Notes: a model not told the origin generated them from the letters alone. DNA of 64,000 bases from Bacillus bingmayongensis (GCF_000299035.1 NZ_JH921517.1:1167317-1231316), one strand, 5' to 3'; counted from the stretch's first letter, positions 42,373 to 51,292 are shown. Translations and numbers: made by a program.

Positions 42373-43572
42373 TTAAGCTGATATTTTTCCATCTGTACGT
42401 TGCTTTTTGAATTTTTGCTTTCTACCATGTAAGCCGTAATAAATAAGTAATGTAAATGCAACGATAATAGCAGCGATAAAATACATATTATGATAGCTTG
42501 TTTGGGCAGCGACTATACCTAAAATGAAAGAACCAAAACCAATGCCACTATCAAAGAATGAAAAATAAGTAGCTGTTGCTGAGCCGCGTCGATGGTTTGG
42601 AGCCGCGGAAATAGCAATGGTTTGGAAACTTGGAATTAATGTTCCGTAGCCTAAACCAATTAATACACCTGCACCAAGGAACCAAAATGACGTTTGTGCT
42701 TGGCTTAAGATGAACATTCCAATTGTAAACACAATAATAGAAGGATAAACAAGTATATTTTCACCGAAACGGTCAAATATCTTTCCTGTAAATGGACGAG
42801 AAAGTACAACAACGAGTGCGTACACGATAAAGAAGTAACTTGCAATCTCTCCTAAACCAATTTCTTTTGCATAAATAGGAATGAAAGATAATATGCCACT
42901 ATAAGAAAATGCTAAAACAAAGCCTGTCAGAGCAATTGGAATCGAAGAAGGTTCAATTAAATCTTTCCATTTCATTCGTTCACGTTTTTGTTTACTTACT
43001 GGCTTTTCATGTGGAATATTTACAAGTAAACCTAATAGAAATGCTAACAATGAAAAGACAGAACAAACGATAAACAGAACCGTAAATGAAAAGTGTGAAA
43101 TAATTGTTAAACCTAAAAAAGGACCGATTACCATCGGCAGACTCATAAATACACCAAAATAGGCAAGTGCTTCACCGCGGCGATGAGGTGGTGCGACATC
43201 TGTGACAATTGTACCTGTTGCTGTAGTCGCCATTCCAAATCCAATCCCGTGAAGGAAGCGCAGGGCAAGTAATAAAAATAAACTTTGTGCACCGAAATAC
43301 ATTACGGTAGCAGCTAAAAATAATGAAAGAGAAATAAATAAGATTTTCTTTCTCCCTAAATCGTCAAGCCACTTTCCGGTAAACGGACGGCATAGGACAG
43401 AAGAAATAAGGAATACTGTTGCGACTAAACCAATTTCTTCGGGTTTTCCTTTCAAGCCCTCTATTACATAGACGGGCAGGGTGGTCATAAGCATGTAAAA
43501 CGTTAAAAAGAGAAACAGACTACTAAAACAAGTTCCAAGGAAGTCCTTCGTCCAAAGTCTCTCACTTTGCAT
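42373..43572 (-). CDS. MFS transporter (drug efflux type)
   Basis: 399-aa transporter with twelve predicted helices. Motif A appears as GKWLDDLGRKKILF (normal D-x-x-G-R-R/K pattern) and again in the second half as GKIFDRFGENILVY; RPFTGK occurs in both halves; motif C-like GFGMATTATGTIVTDVAPPH follows helix 4. Substrate unknown. Start 43572 chosen by GGAGGGATGACG spacing. Eight to fourteen bases after a MarR regulator gene: a MarR-controlled exporter operon. Confidence 0.88.
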   Translation of the reverse strand: MQSERLWTKDFLGTCFSSLFLFLTFYMLMTTLPVYVIEGLKGKPEEIGLVATVFLISSVLCRPFTGKWLDDLGRKKILFISLSLFLAATVMYFGAQSLFLLLALRFLHGIGFGMATTATGTIVTDVAPPHRRGEALAYFGVFMSLPMVIGPFLGLTIISHFSFTVLFIVCSVFSLLAFLLGLLVNIPHEKPVSKQKRERMKWKDLIEPSSIPIALTGFVLAFSYSGILSFIPIYAKEIGLGEIASYFFIVYALVVVLSRPFTGKIFDRFGENILVYPSIIVFTIGMFILSQAQTSFWFLGAGVLIGLGYGTLIPSFQTIAISAAPNHRRGSATATYFSFFDSGIGFGSFILGIVAAQTSYHNMYFIAAIIVAFTLLIYYGLHGRKQKFKKQRTDGKISA

Positions 43573-43586
43573 CGTCATCCCTCCAA

Positions 43587-44006
43587 TTAATCATCTAAAT
43601 TTTTAATAATCGTTTTTAGCACTTGAAATGCTCGTTGCAAATCTTCTTCATTAATATTCTGCAACGTTTTTTCTTCGAAAGTATCAACTTCTTCTTGCCA
43701 TACTGGAATCATTTCCAATGCTGTTTCTGATAAGGAAATGAGCTTTTCACGGCGATCTTTTCCCTCAGTTCGAATAATCCATCCCATCGTTTCCATACGT
43801 GTTAATGTGCGAGTCATTGTTGGTGATTCAACGTTTAAATACTGACATAACTCAGTTTGTGTACAAGGTCCGGTTTGATTGATTCGGAAAATGACAGCCC
43901 ATTGTGCGCTAAATAAACCTGTTGGTGATACACGTTCATTAAATTTCTTAGTAAACTTTCGAGAAGTTTGACTGACAATGTGAAAAAAATGCTGTTTTTC
44001 GTCCAT
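43587..44006 (-). CDS. MarR-family transcriptional regulator
   Basis: 139-aa winged-helix regulator: FSAQWAVIFRINQTGPCTQT, ELCQYLNVESPTMTRTLTRM (recognition helix) and the wing GWIIRTEGKDRREKLISLSE with the DRR signature. Such proteins repress their own operon and an exporter and release DNA when they bind phenolics or drugs. ATG follows GAAAGGATCAAACAA. A palindrome in its promoter (44027-44044) is the likely operator. Confidence 0.92.
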   Translation of the reverse strand: MDEKQHFFHIVSQTSRKFTKKFNERVSPTGLFSAQWAVIFRINQTGPCTQTELCQYLNVESPTMTRTLTRMETMGWIIRTEGKDRREKLISLSETALEMIPVWQEEVDTFEEKTLQNINEEDLQRAFQVLKTIIKNLDD

Positions 44007-44026
44007 TTGTTTGATCCTTTCAAATT

Positions 44027-44044
44027 AGTTACCTAGCTAACTAT
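44027..44044 (-). promoter_or_regulatory. Operator candidate for the MarR regulator
   Basis: TAGTTACCTAGCTAACTA, an inverted repeat (TAGTTA / TAACTA) overlapping a TATAGT -10 with TAGACA 17 bases upstream on the minus strand, just ahead of the marR-type gene. Confidence 0.5.
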
Positions 44045-44196
44045 ATACCTTTTCACCAGAATTGTCTAGTGATAGACATGTTGTTTTATGTAAATAATTT
44101 GCATAATTTTTGTATTGAGAACATACATTCCATATGGTATTCTAAAAATAAGTTTAGAATTTTCTTTCTATTATAGTTGAATGGGGGGAACATGTG

Positions 44197-45099
44197 ATGA
44201 TTAAGCCTGCAACAATGGAATTTGTTTCGTTATCAAATGGAGAAACAATCGCATACCAAGAAGTTGGAAGGCGAAATAAAGAAATACTTATACTCATTCA
44301 CGGGAATATGACATCTTCACAGCATTGGGATTTAGTCATTGAGAAATTACAAGATGAATATCATATTTATGCCATTGATTTAAGAGGTTTTGGGAAATCG
44401 ACATACAATAAGCCAATAGATTCATTGCAAGACTTTGCAGATGATGTAAAGCTATTTATAGATGAACTGCAACTGAAAAAGTTTTCGTTGATGGGTTGGT
44501 CAATGGGTGGTGGTGTTGCGATGGAGTTTGCAGCTTCTCATCCGGAATTTGTAGAGAATTTGATTTTGGTTGAATCAGTTGGAATGAAAGGATATCCTAT
44601 TTTCAAAAAAGATATAAACGGTCAACCTATCGCATCCACTTTATTAAAAACAAAAGAAGAAATTGCACAAGATCCAGTTCAAATTGCTCCTGTACTAGAT
44701 GCAATCAAAAATATGAACAAGCTATATTATCGAACGGTTTGGGACTTACTCATTTATACACATAACAAACCAGAACCAGAGCGTTATGAAAAATACTTAG
44801 ATGATATGTTAACACAGCGTAATTTTGTCGATGTAAACTATGCTTTAATTACATTTAATATTTCAGATGAACATAATGGAGTTGTACCAGGGAATGGGCA
44901 TATTCATCGTCTTAGGGTACCGACTCTTGTCGTACAAGGAGATCGTGATTATGTTGTCCCGCAAGTGGTCGGAGAAGAATTAGCAAAACATCTTCCGAAT
45001 GCTGAACTAGTCATATTAGAGGATTGTGGGCATTCGCCGTTTATTGATTGTTTAGATGAATTTATAAAGCATGTTACAGATTGGTTAGAAAATAAATAA
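44197..45099 (+). CDS. Alpha/beta hydrolase
   Basis: 300-aa alpha/beta-hydrolase. Seen: oxyanion HGNMTSSQHWD, DLRGFGKST, nucleophile elbow GWSMGGG (Ser in GxSxG), acid residue in VQGDRDYVVP and catalytic His in EDCGHSPFID. Substrate not evident. Start at ATG 44197, 6-7 bases after GGGGGG; a GTG at 44194 is possible. Single gene with its own terminator. Confidence 0.9.
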   Translation: MIKPATMEFVSLSNGETIAYQEVGRRNKEILILIHGNMTSSQHWDLVIEKLQDEYHIYAIDLRGFGKSTYNKPIDSLQDFADDVKLFIDELQLKKFSLMGWSMGGGVAMEFAASHPEFVENLILVESVGMKGYPIFKKDINGQPIASTLLKTKEEIAQDPVQIAPVLDAIKNMNKLYYRTVWDLLIYTHNKPEPERYEKYLDDMLTQRNFVDVNYALITFNISDEHNGVVPGNGHIHRLRVPTLVVQGDRDYVVPQVVGEELAKHLPNAELVILEDCGHSPFIDCLDEFIKHVTDWLENK

Positions 45100-45109
45100 G
45101 TTGCAATTA

Positions 45110-45149
45110 TAAAAAGAAGTTAGATGAGATTCTTCTAACTTCTTTTTAT
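45110..45149. terminator. Intrinsic terminator
   Basis: AAAAAGAAGTTAGA / TCTAACTTCTTTTT nearly perfect arms after the alpha/beta hydrolase gene. Confidence 0.85.
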
Positions 45150-45219
45150 ATTCTTATACATTACTGTTCAAAACGTTTATAATGAAGGCTGGTGAACATG
45201 TAAAGGGAGAGGGAAGCGG

Positions 45220-46416
45220 ATGTCAATACGGTTTACATTTTGGATTATGGTTGGAATTGTTGCGATTTCTGGATTATCACAAGGGATGCTGTTGCCAGCT
45301 ATCGCGATGATTTTTGAGCAAGAAGGGATTCGTTCTAGTTTTAACGGTCTTCATGCAACTGCGTTATATATTGGAATTTTATTTATTTCGCCGTGGCTTG
45401 AAAAACCGATGCAACGGTTTGGGATGAAACCGATTATCGTAATCGGTGGATTTCTCGTTATTATTTCATTATTCTTTTTTACACAAACATTTTCATTTTG
45501 GGCATGGTTTATTTTGCGCTTTCTAGTTGGGGTAGGAGATCATATGTTACATGTCGGAACGCAAACGTGGATTACAACGACATCTGACCCTAGTAAAATA
45601 GGAAGGCAAGTATCTATATATGGAGTGTTTTTTGGTATTGGTTTTGCTGTAGGACCATACTTAGCTAGCACTGTTCAGTATGGACTTGCAACGCCATTTA
45701 TTGTATCGACGATTCTTTGTTTAATTGGATGGCTACTATTACTTCCAATTAAAAACGCTTTTCCAGAGCAAGATGACACAGGAAAGAATAATGAGTCATC
45801 ACTTTCTCGTTACAAACAAGTAGTTGTTCTTGCATGGATTGCACTTATTGGACCTTTAGCATACGGTGTGCTAGAAGCAATGCTGAATAGTAATTTGCCA
45901 GTATATGCACTGCGCAAAGGATGGTCTGTCGCTGATGTATCCTTCTTATTACCTGCATTTGCAATCGGAGGAATCATTACACAAATCCCGCTTGGTATAT
46001 TGAGTGATAAATATGGAAGAGACCGCATTTTAATGTGGACATTCAGCATCAGTACAATTATTTTCTTATTTGCTGCGATGTTTGACGGGTATTATTGGAT
46101 TGTATTTGGGTGTATGCTCTTAGCGGGTATGGTAATCGGTTCATGTTTCTCATTAGGACTTGGCTTTATGACGGATTTATTGCCAAGACACTTACTACCA
46201 GCCGGGAATATATTATCGGGAATTGCCTTTAGTATAGGAAGTATATTGGGGCCTGTATTAGGAGGCATATTTATAGAAAAAATACAGTATACAAGCTTTT
46301 TTATAGCGGTTATGATAATAATGGCAATTATTGCGCTTCTATATATCACATATATGAAAAGTCAACTAGCATCTAGAAAAATAGAAAGTAGGTTAGGACA
46401 TGACAAAACAACCTAA
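45220..46416 (+). CDS. MFS transporter
   Basis: 398-aa MFS protein with twelve predicted helices. [15 protein letters not shown] near the N-terminus, [20 protein letters not shown] at helix 4, and [20 protein letters not shown] (motif A in the second half, D-K-Y-G-R-D/K). It resembles the YfkF/YwfA-like Bacillus exporters of unknown substrate. ATG follows GGGAGAGGGAAGCGG. Its last 17 bases overlap the NETI gene, a coupled pair. Confidence 0.85.
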   Translation: MSIRFTFWIMVGIVAISGLSQGMLLPAIAMIFEQEGIRSSFNGLHATALYIGILFISPWLEKPMQRFGMKPIIVIGGFLVIISLFFFTQTFSFWAWFILRFLVGVGDHMLHVGTQTWITTTSDPSKIGRQVSIYGVFFGIGFAVGPYLASTVQYGLATPFIVSTILCLIGWLLLLPIKNAFPEQDDTGKNNESSLSRYKQVVVLAWIALIGPLAYGVLEAMLNSNLPVYALRKGWSVADVSFLLPAFAIGGIITQIPLGILSDKYGRDRILMWTFSISTIIFLFAAMFDGYYWIVFGCMLLAGMVIGSCFSLGLGFMTDLLPRHLLPAGNILSGIAFSIGSILGPVLGGIFIEKIQYTSFFIAVMIIMAIIALLYITYMKSQLASRKIESRLGHDKTT

Positions 46417-46600
46417 TAAGAAAAAATTTGAAGTACAAGAGAACGAAACAATTACAGATTGCTTAGCACGTATGGAACAAGAAGGATATGCACCTTCTCG
46501 CCGCATGGAAGAGCCGATCTTTCATGAAGTGAAGAAAGATGGAAAAACAGTTGTAGAACCGTGCGGAAGAAGAATTGTTTTTGAAGGAAAGTTGAAGTAA
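46400..46600 (+). CDS. NETI motif-containing protein (YebG-like)
   Basis: 66-aa protein with the name-giving motif [19 protein letters not shown] near the N-terminus, then [20 protein letters not shown] and [12 protein letters not shown]. Short basic protein of unknown function conserved in Bacillus. It starts inside the end of the preceding MFS gene (GGTTAGGACATGAC) and is likely co-expressed with it. Confidence 0.85.
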   Translation: MTKQPNKKKFEVQENETITDCLARMEQEGYAPSRRMEEPIFHEVKKDGKTVVEPCGRRIVFEGKLK

Positions 46601-46615
46601 GGGGGAGAGGTCTTT

Positions 46616-46645
46616 GTACTGAGTCCCAAAAGTTAGACTTTTTTC
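46616..46645 (+). mobile_element. Possible solo IS3/IS150-type end
   Basis: TGTACTGAGTCCCAAAAGTT followed by AGACTTTTTT looks like the terminal inverted repeat of IS3-family (IS150 group) elements (TGTA/TTGACCCCAAAAAGTTAGAC). No transposase and no second end nearby. It directly precedes a terminator-like hairpin. Confidence 0.3.
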
Positions 46646-46676
46646 GGAGTGATTCCTCACTCCGATTTTTCTTTTC
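46645..46676 (+). terminator. Intrinsic terminator
   Basis: CGGAGTGA / TCACTCCG stem with ATTTTTC downstream, after the MFS-NETI unit. Confidence 0.7.
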
Positions 46677-46730
46677 GTTATGATCCAGTTTCGATACGAT
46701 TTCAAGTATGACTCTTGAAAATTTACGAAA

Positions 46731-47249
46731 TCATAGTTCTATCCAGTAACGCTGAACAATTTCGCCAGTATTCGGGGAAATTACTTCATCTTCTAAGATA
46801 CCCCCAACTTTTTGAATGGTTTTGGCAGAGGCGATATTTGCTTTGTCACAAGTTATCAACACTTTCTCTAATCCTAATTTTTTCGCTTCAAATAAAGAAA
46901 GCCGAAGTTGCTCAGTGGCGTAACCCTTTCGACGTTCGTCTGGGTGCACGCTATAACTGATATGCCCGCTCTCTATGAGTAATTCTGGCGTTAATCGATG
47001 GCGGATATTGATGAAACCGACTAGTTTCCCCTTTTCAAAGCTCAAAAACTGAGTAGATGGAACTCGATTTGGTGGTAAATTTTCTCCGTTTTCTTGAATT
47101 TTGACTTTTTCAAGCCATTTGTTGATGGAATCAAAATGTTGTAAGGAACAACTACCATGCGGTTGTTCTCTTGAATTTAGGAATGTCTGCCGATAAGCCA
47201 TGATTTGTTTGCTATGCTGGTAAGTTGGTTTTACTAATTGCATTGTCAT
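46731..47249 (-). CDS. GNAT-family N-acetyltransferase
   Basis: 172-aa RimJ/RimL-like acetyltransferase: core ISYSVHPDERRKGYATEQLR is the acetyl-CoA binding motif A (R-x-x-G-Y/A), KVLITCDKANIASAKTIQKV with GGILEDEVI is motif B. Substrate unknown. ATG at 47249 has AGGAG 7 bases upstream; ATGs at 47252 and 47243 are alternatives. Single gene. Confidence 0.88.
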   Translation of the reverse strand: MTMQLVKPTYQHSKQIMAYRQTFLNSREQPHGSCSLQHFDSINKWLEKVKIQENGENLPPNRVPSTQFLSFEKGKLVGFINIRHRLTPELLIESGHISYSVHPDERRKGYATEQLRLSLFEAKKLGLEKVLITCDKANIASAKTIQKVGGILEDEVISPNTGEIVQRYWIEL

Positions 47250-47439
47250 CATCTTTCTCCTATATTATTTTTTGCTTTATAGTGTGTCTTACTCATTCCT
47301 CTCATTTCTTCCTAGTTTATAACATTCGGAATAAATAGAACAGTGTAAAAGGAGGAGCATTTATTCCCCTAGTACCATATGGATTTAGCATGAAAGCTAC
47401 AGGGAGTGGAAGGTTTCATTTATTTATGCCAGTATTAAA

Positions 47440-47622
47440 TTGAAACAACTAATAAATTATTAGAACATATAGCATTAGCTGGTATTTACGTTACGTACGC
47501 TACCATTCGTGAAGATCAGGAGATAGGGTTGTCATTTGCTTGTTCATGGGAAGATGTAATATACGGTAGCACAAAATCAAGCTCAGCAACGGATGTGTTA
47601 ATGGAATTGTATAAGTGGTAGG
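47440..47622 (+). pseudogene. DUF6985-type C-terminal remnant
   Basis: Reading LLEHIALAGIYVTYATIRED, QEIGLSFACSWEDVIYGSTK then SSSATDVLMELYKW resembles the end of DUF6985 proteins (…YATIREDxEIGxSFxCSWxEEHG…), an immunity-like family. The frame is closed by stops just upstream, and 47340-47440 holds only degenerate sequence, so it is a truncated remnant. Confidence 0.45.
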
Positions 47623-47627
47623 GGATT

Positions 47628-47969
47628 ATGATTGAAGAAAAACAAAATCAAAATATACGTTGGTATGTGGATGATAATTTAAGAATTCGCATACAAGAAA
47701 TAGAGGATAGAAAAGCAAAACTGTGGGTTGCAATTGATAAGTTAAACATTTGTTTTACAACGATTATGTATGATTTTATGGACTGGTGTGAGCGAGAGAT
47801 AAATATAAACTTGGAGATAGATAAAAGTTGGAATAATCATAGAGGTTTTATTATAGACAGTAAAGACCGAGTAATAATAATGTCCGAAATAAAAAGATTC
47901 ATGAATGAATGTAACATAAAACCTAATGAAAATGCTGACCAATTTTCAGATGCTGAGTGGTATGCATAA
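47628..47969 (+). CDS. Hypothetical protein, 113 aa
   Basis: Small acidic protein MIEEKQNQNIRWYVDDNLRI, KLWVAIDKLNICFTTIMYDF and MDWCEREININLEIDKSWNN. Begins 5 bases after the stop of the DUF6985 remnant, with a poor ribosome site (GTAGGGGATT). No family recognised. Its setting among orphan immunity genes suggests a similar role, but this is a guess; it could also be incomplete at the N-terminus. Confidence 0.4.
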   Translation: MIEEKQNQNIRWYVDDNLRIRIQEIEDRKAKLWVAIDKLNICFTTIMYDFMDWCEREININLEIDKSWNNHRGFIIDSKDRVIIMSEIKRFMNECNIKPNENADQFSDAEWYA

Positions 47970-47989
47970 ATTTGACTCTTTTCAGGTGG

Positions 47990-48291
47990 TATAAAATACT
48001 AGGTAATGATATAGAAAGTTTAAACACTATGACTCCGTTTGGTACGTGGTTGTATGTAGCAGCAAAGAAAGAGCACCTATAGTTAAGTATCTAATTGGGA
48101 AAGGGATAAATATTGATGCTAGAGGTGGTACACTTGATGCTTCTACGTTAAATTTGGCAGCAGGAGCGGGACATTTGGAGATAGTAAAGTATCTAATAGA
48201 AGTTGGCGCAGAAATAGATGTGAGCTCAGCAAAAAGAAACAGTAGCTCTTTTTTTGATGCAAAGAAATTGAAAGTAAGCATCAAACGCTAA
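47990..48291 (+). pseudogene. Ankyrin-repeat protein remnant, frameshifted
   Basis: Across two frames: GNDIESLNTMTPFGTWLYVA (closely like GNDIERLNMMTPFGTWLHVA of the intact gene at 59589-60722), a stop, then VKYLIGKGINIDARGGTLDA and HLEIVKYLIEVGAEIDVSSA. The N-terminus and the SUFU part are missing. A decayed paralogue of the 59.6-kb ankyrin/SUFU gene. Confidence 0.7.
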
Positions 48292-48309
48292 GTACTTCGG
48301 TTAATGATA

Positions 48310-48438
48310 ATAATTTTAGAGGTGTATGATGTACATGGGATTCGAGGAATTTAATTTATTCACCATCATATTAGTGGTGGAGGCCAAGTAGTCGGAATAC
48401 CCAAGCCTCGACATCCTAACTTTGAAGAAACTTTCTAA
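48310..48438 (+). pseudogene. Fragment of an unrecognised protein
   Basis: One frame reads IRGI, stop, then FIHHHISGGGQVVGIPKPRH and PNFEETF before a stop. The composition is protein-like, reminiscent of the end of polymorphic-toxin proteins, but no family can be named. Confidence 0.3.
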
Positions 48439-48506
48439 ACACCTAATCAGTATTTATCGGAAGTCCTTTAGGATAAGAATCTGTTGATTTGTCATATAAG
48501 CTATTT

Positions 48507-48936
48507 TTAAGCCGTTGTAAACCAATATACGGCAAAATACCTTTCTTCCGTTTCCATAACAAAAAATTCATCATTCCATTCTGGTTCATAAGCATAAGCA
48601 ATTCTGATTCCTTCAATAGGGAACTCGATAGGTTTAATAAGTGGGGCATATCTGTTTCTCAATTCTGTGAATTCTTCTTGGGATATTGTTTTCAGTTCTT
48701 CTTGTTCAGCCCTAAATTTTTTTTTCAAATTCCCATATAGGCATATCTTCAACGTATTTTCCTTTATACCAAAACCAATGCGTATTTCTTCGTTCAATGA
48801 ATTGGCATGTTGCTGCAAAATCCTCCAAGGTTTTAATCGTGTCGTAACTTCTTTTTCCTTTACTATGTTCAAAAACATATATTGTTTCTTCACCACAGCT
48901 TGATAATTCATCATCTTCTATTACAAAATATTTCAT
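48507..48936 (-). pseudogene. Hypothetical protein broken by a frameshift in an A9 run
   Basis: From ATG at 48936 (after AGGAGATGTTAGAT) the minus strand reads MKYFVIEDDELSSCGEETIY ... YVEDMPIWEFEKKI and stops; the adjacent frame continues KKKFRAEQEELKTISQEEFT ... EERYFAVYWFTTA to 48507. The switch is at the run of nine A (plus strand T, 48717-48725). With one base corrected the protein is about 142 aa. Family not recognised; its surroundings suggest an immunity-type protein. The frameshift may be natural or a homopolymer sequencing error. Confidence 0.6.
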
Positions 48937-49175
48937 ATCTAACATCTCCTAGCTTCTTGTCTTATAAACAATCAATCTTTTTCAAAAGAATAATAATATA
49001 TACCATATTGATCAAGAATGAATACATTTTTGTTGGGGTTTTCTGTATAAAATTGTATATATGCTAGTTAGTCTAACACATTATTTTCATACAATCTAAT
49101 TGAATGAAATTGTGAAATAAAGAAGCTTTAAGATTAATAGATAAAAAAGATAAAATCTTCAAAAAGTACTAATAA

Positions 49176-49204
49176 TTGCCAAAAATTTAATTAGTTAGTA
49201 TAAT
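49176..49204 (+). promoter_or_regulatory. Sigma-A promoter of the Y RNA locus
   Basis: TTGCCA (49176-49181), exactly 17 bases, TATAAT (49199-49204). Transcription would start near 49211, 20 bases before the first GGGCAGTG block. Confidence 0.75.
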
Positions 49205-49230
49205 GAAGTCAATAAGTAACAAAAAGAAAA

Positions 49231-49377
49231 GGGCAGTGTAGGAAAGAATTTCTTCGCCTTACACGCGGTAGGTCGCAGGTTCGAATCCTTGCCTCTCCTT
49301 ATGTTTTATAAACATAAGGGGAGTAGCTCAGTTTGGTAGAGCAACATATTGAGTCTTTCCGCCTCTCTCCCTTTTTT
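49231..49377 (+). ncRNA. Bacterial Y RNA (YrlA-type) with permuted tRNA-like module, copy 1
   Basis: Order: 5' block GGGCAGTGTAGGAAAGAATT and TCTTCGCC; a tRNA 3' half with T-arm CAGGTTCGAATCCTTG and acceptor strand CCTCTCC; a linker TTATGTTTTATAAACATAA that closes as a hairpin; a tRNA 5' half GGGGAGTAGCTCAGTTTGGT then AGAGCAACA; 3' block TCTTTCCGCCTCTCTCCC and TTTTTT. GGGGAG pairs with CTCTCC, and AGGAAAGA pairs with TCTTTCC, so the RNA's own ends form a stem where the anticodon arm would be. This is the design described for bacterial Y RNAs, which mimic tRNA and bind Ro60. It lies upstream of an rsr gene. Confidence 0.85.
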
Positions 49378-49399
49378 ATACTTCATATTTAATAGATTT

Positions 49400-49524
49400 G
49401 GGCAGTGTAGAGAAGGATTTCTTCGCTTTGGACGCCGTGTGTCATGGGTTCGAATCCCATCCTTCCAATTTAGGAAGGTAGCTCAGTGGTAGAGCAACGT
49501 AATGAGCCTTTTCGCGTATCTCCC
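49400..49524 (+). ncRNA. Bacterial Y RNA with permuted tRNA-like module, copy 2
   Basis: Second unit, clearly homologous to copy 1: GGGCAGTGTAGAGAAGGATT and TCTTCGCT; T-arm ATGGGTTCGAATCCCAT (perfect 5-bp stem) and acceptor strand CCTTCC; linker AATTTA; 5' half GGAAGGTAGCTCAGTGGTAG with AGCAACG; 3' block CCTTTTCGCGTATCTCCC. GGAAGG pairs with CCTTCC, and GAGAAGG with CCTTTTC (one G-U). The covarying stems in the two copies support the fold. No T-run follows, so it may be processed from a longer transcript. Confidence 0.85.
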
Positions 49525-49551
49525 AAATTCTTAAACATTACATATAACAGA

Positions 49552-49775
49552 AACAGTGTAGATAGCCCATACTTTGTTAAACGCTATAGATTCGATCTTC
49601 ATCGATGCGAGAAGGTCCGCACCGAGTTCGTACTTTTCTTTCATTCATAACGCTAAGGTAGGAGTTACTTCGTCATATAGGGATTGTGTTTGTGGGATTC
49701 GATTCCTGTTTTGATTATTTCTTAAGTGTTAGGGATGAGTGAAAAGAGCAACGTGTATACGTTGCCTTTTTTATT
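49552..49775 (+). ncRNA. Possible third, diverged Y RNA
   Basis: Starts CAGTGTAGATAGCCCATACT and reaches AAACGC, aligning with the 5' blocks of copies 1 and 2 (CAGTGTAGA ... ACGC). It contains GATTCGATC and GGGATTCGATTCC, T-loop-like, plus GCTAAGGTAGGAG reminiscent of a D-arm, and ends at the GCAACGT/ACGTTGC terminator. The tRNA-like fold is not clearly complete. It is either a variant or a decayed copy. Confidence 0.4.
49747..49773 (+). terminator. Terminator between Y RNA locus and rsr
   Basis: GCAACGT-GTAT-ACGTTGC followed by CTTTTTT; about 50 bases before the rsr start codon. Confidence 0.85.
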
Positions 49776-49823
49776 TGCATTTCAACCAGTAGTGTCAAAA
49801 AACATCTGGGGGGGTAAATAATA

Positions 49824-51292
49824 ATGTCAAAGTTTAATCATTCTTCTCATGGAAGCCGTCAAACGTATACAAAAGAGGGCGGAAAAGCTTATAAAATGTA
49901 TGATAAAGATAAATTAGTTACGATGGTATTAACATCTTTTTTTAATGAGCCTAAATTTTATGGAGATAACAGTGAAGAATTAGTTACTATTGCAAAACAA
50001 ATTATGGACAAAGATCCTAAATTTATTGCAAGTTTAGCAGTGTATGCACGTGAAGTGTTCTATATGCGTTCTGTTACACATGTATTAGCAGTGGAACTTG
50101 CAAACCATCCTGAAGGTCGTAAATATGCTCGTCAAACAGTTTCTCGTATTGCGCAGCGTCCTGATGATGTAACAGAAATGATGGCATATCAATTAGGGGG
50201 ATATGGTCGGAAACATCCAATTCCAAACTCTTTGAAAAAAGGGTTAGCAGATGCATTTTCTACATTTGATGAATATCAATTAGCAAAATACAATCGCACA
50301 GGAAAAGACGTTACATTGAAAGATGTATTCCGTTTAGTAAGCCCATCTGCCAAAAAAGGAACAGAACGTTACGAACTTTATAAACGTTTGTTAGAAAATA
50401 CACTACAAGTACCATACACATGGGAAACACAGCTTTCTCAAAAAGGAAACAAAAAAGAAGTATGGGAAGAATTAATTGAAAGCGGTAAAGTGGGGTATAT
50501 GGCCTTACTTCGTAACCTTCGCAATATCGTAAATTCAGGTGCATCAAATATTGATACAGTCTACAACATTCTTCGCGATCCTGAGCGAGTAACAAAATCA
50601 AAACAATTACCATTTCGCTTTTTTTCAGCATATCGTGTTGTGCAAAAAAATTACCGCAAGCAGGAAGCGAATTATTAGATATATTGAATGACGCAATTGA
50701 AGCATCTGTTACAAACATGCCGAGATTATCAGGAACAACATTTATGACAGCGGATATCTCAGGATCTATGACATGTTATCCTGTTTCGAAAGATGGCACT
50801 GTTAAATGCGCAGATATTGCTACACTCATGATGGCAATGGCACATTCCTTCTGTGATAATTCGATTACATCTGTATTCGCAACTGACTTCAAAGCGATAA
50901 ATGTTTCTACTCGTTCTGGCATTTTAGAGAATATGCGTACATTTTTATCAGAAGTTAATAAACATGGATATGGAACAAACTTACATCTTTCTATCAAATA
51001 CTTATTAGATAACAAAATCAAAGTTGACCGCATTCTCGTTTTCTCTGATGAGCAAATGTACGGAGATAGATATGAGGGTAATTCTTCACAAAGTCTTCTT
51101 GAAACATATCGCCGTGAAATAAATCCAGATGTTTGGGTTCACTCTTTCAATCTAAATAGTTACGGTAGCCAACAATTCGTAGGAGAGAAAGCAAATTTAA
51201 TCGGCGGTTGGAGCGAAAAATGTTTGGACTTCATTCATTATGCAGAAGAAGGAACAGGTCCTCTGATTTCAGCTATTGAAAATTATCAATAA
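49824..51292 (+). pseudogene. rsr: Ro60 ortholog Rsr (TROVE domain), frameshifted
   Basis: TROVE/Ro60 family RNA-binding ring protein. First part (49824-50678) carries the HEAT-like TROVE repeats: ELVTIAKQIMDKDPKFIASL, YMRSVTHVLAVELANHPEG, LPFRFFSAYRVVQ. Second part (from about 50650, other frame, to 51292) is the von Willebrand A-like domain with MIDAS TADISGSMTCYP, then DRILVFSDEQMYG. The frames join if the A7 at 50643-50649 is A8 (…QKKLPQAGSELLDILNDAI…), giving about 489 aa, the usual length. So one base separates an intact Rsr from two pieces. Ro60 binds Y RNAs and misfolded RNA and works with PNPase. Ribosome site GGGGGGGTAAATAATA. Confidence 0.85.

Noticed and set aside
49261-49510. Ordinary tRNA genes
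   Set aside because: tRNA T-arm and D-arm sequences are present but in reversed order, with no anticodon arm; the fold fits Y RNAs, not functional tRNAs.
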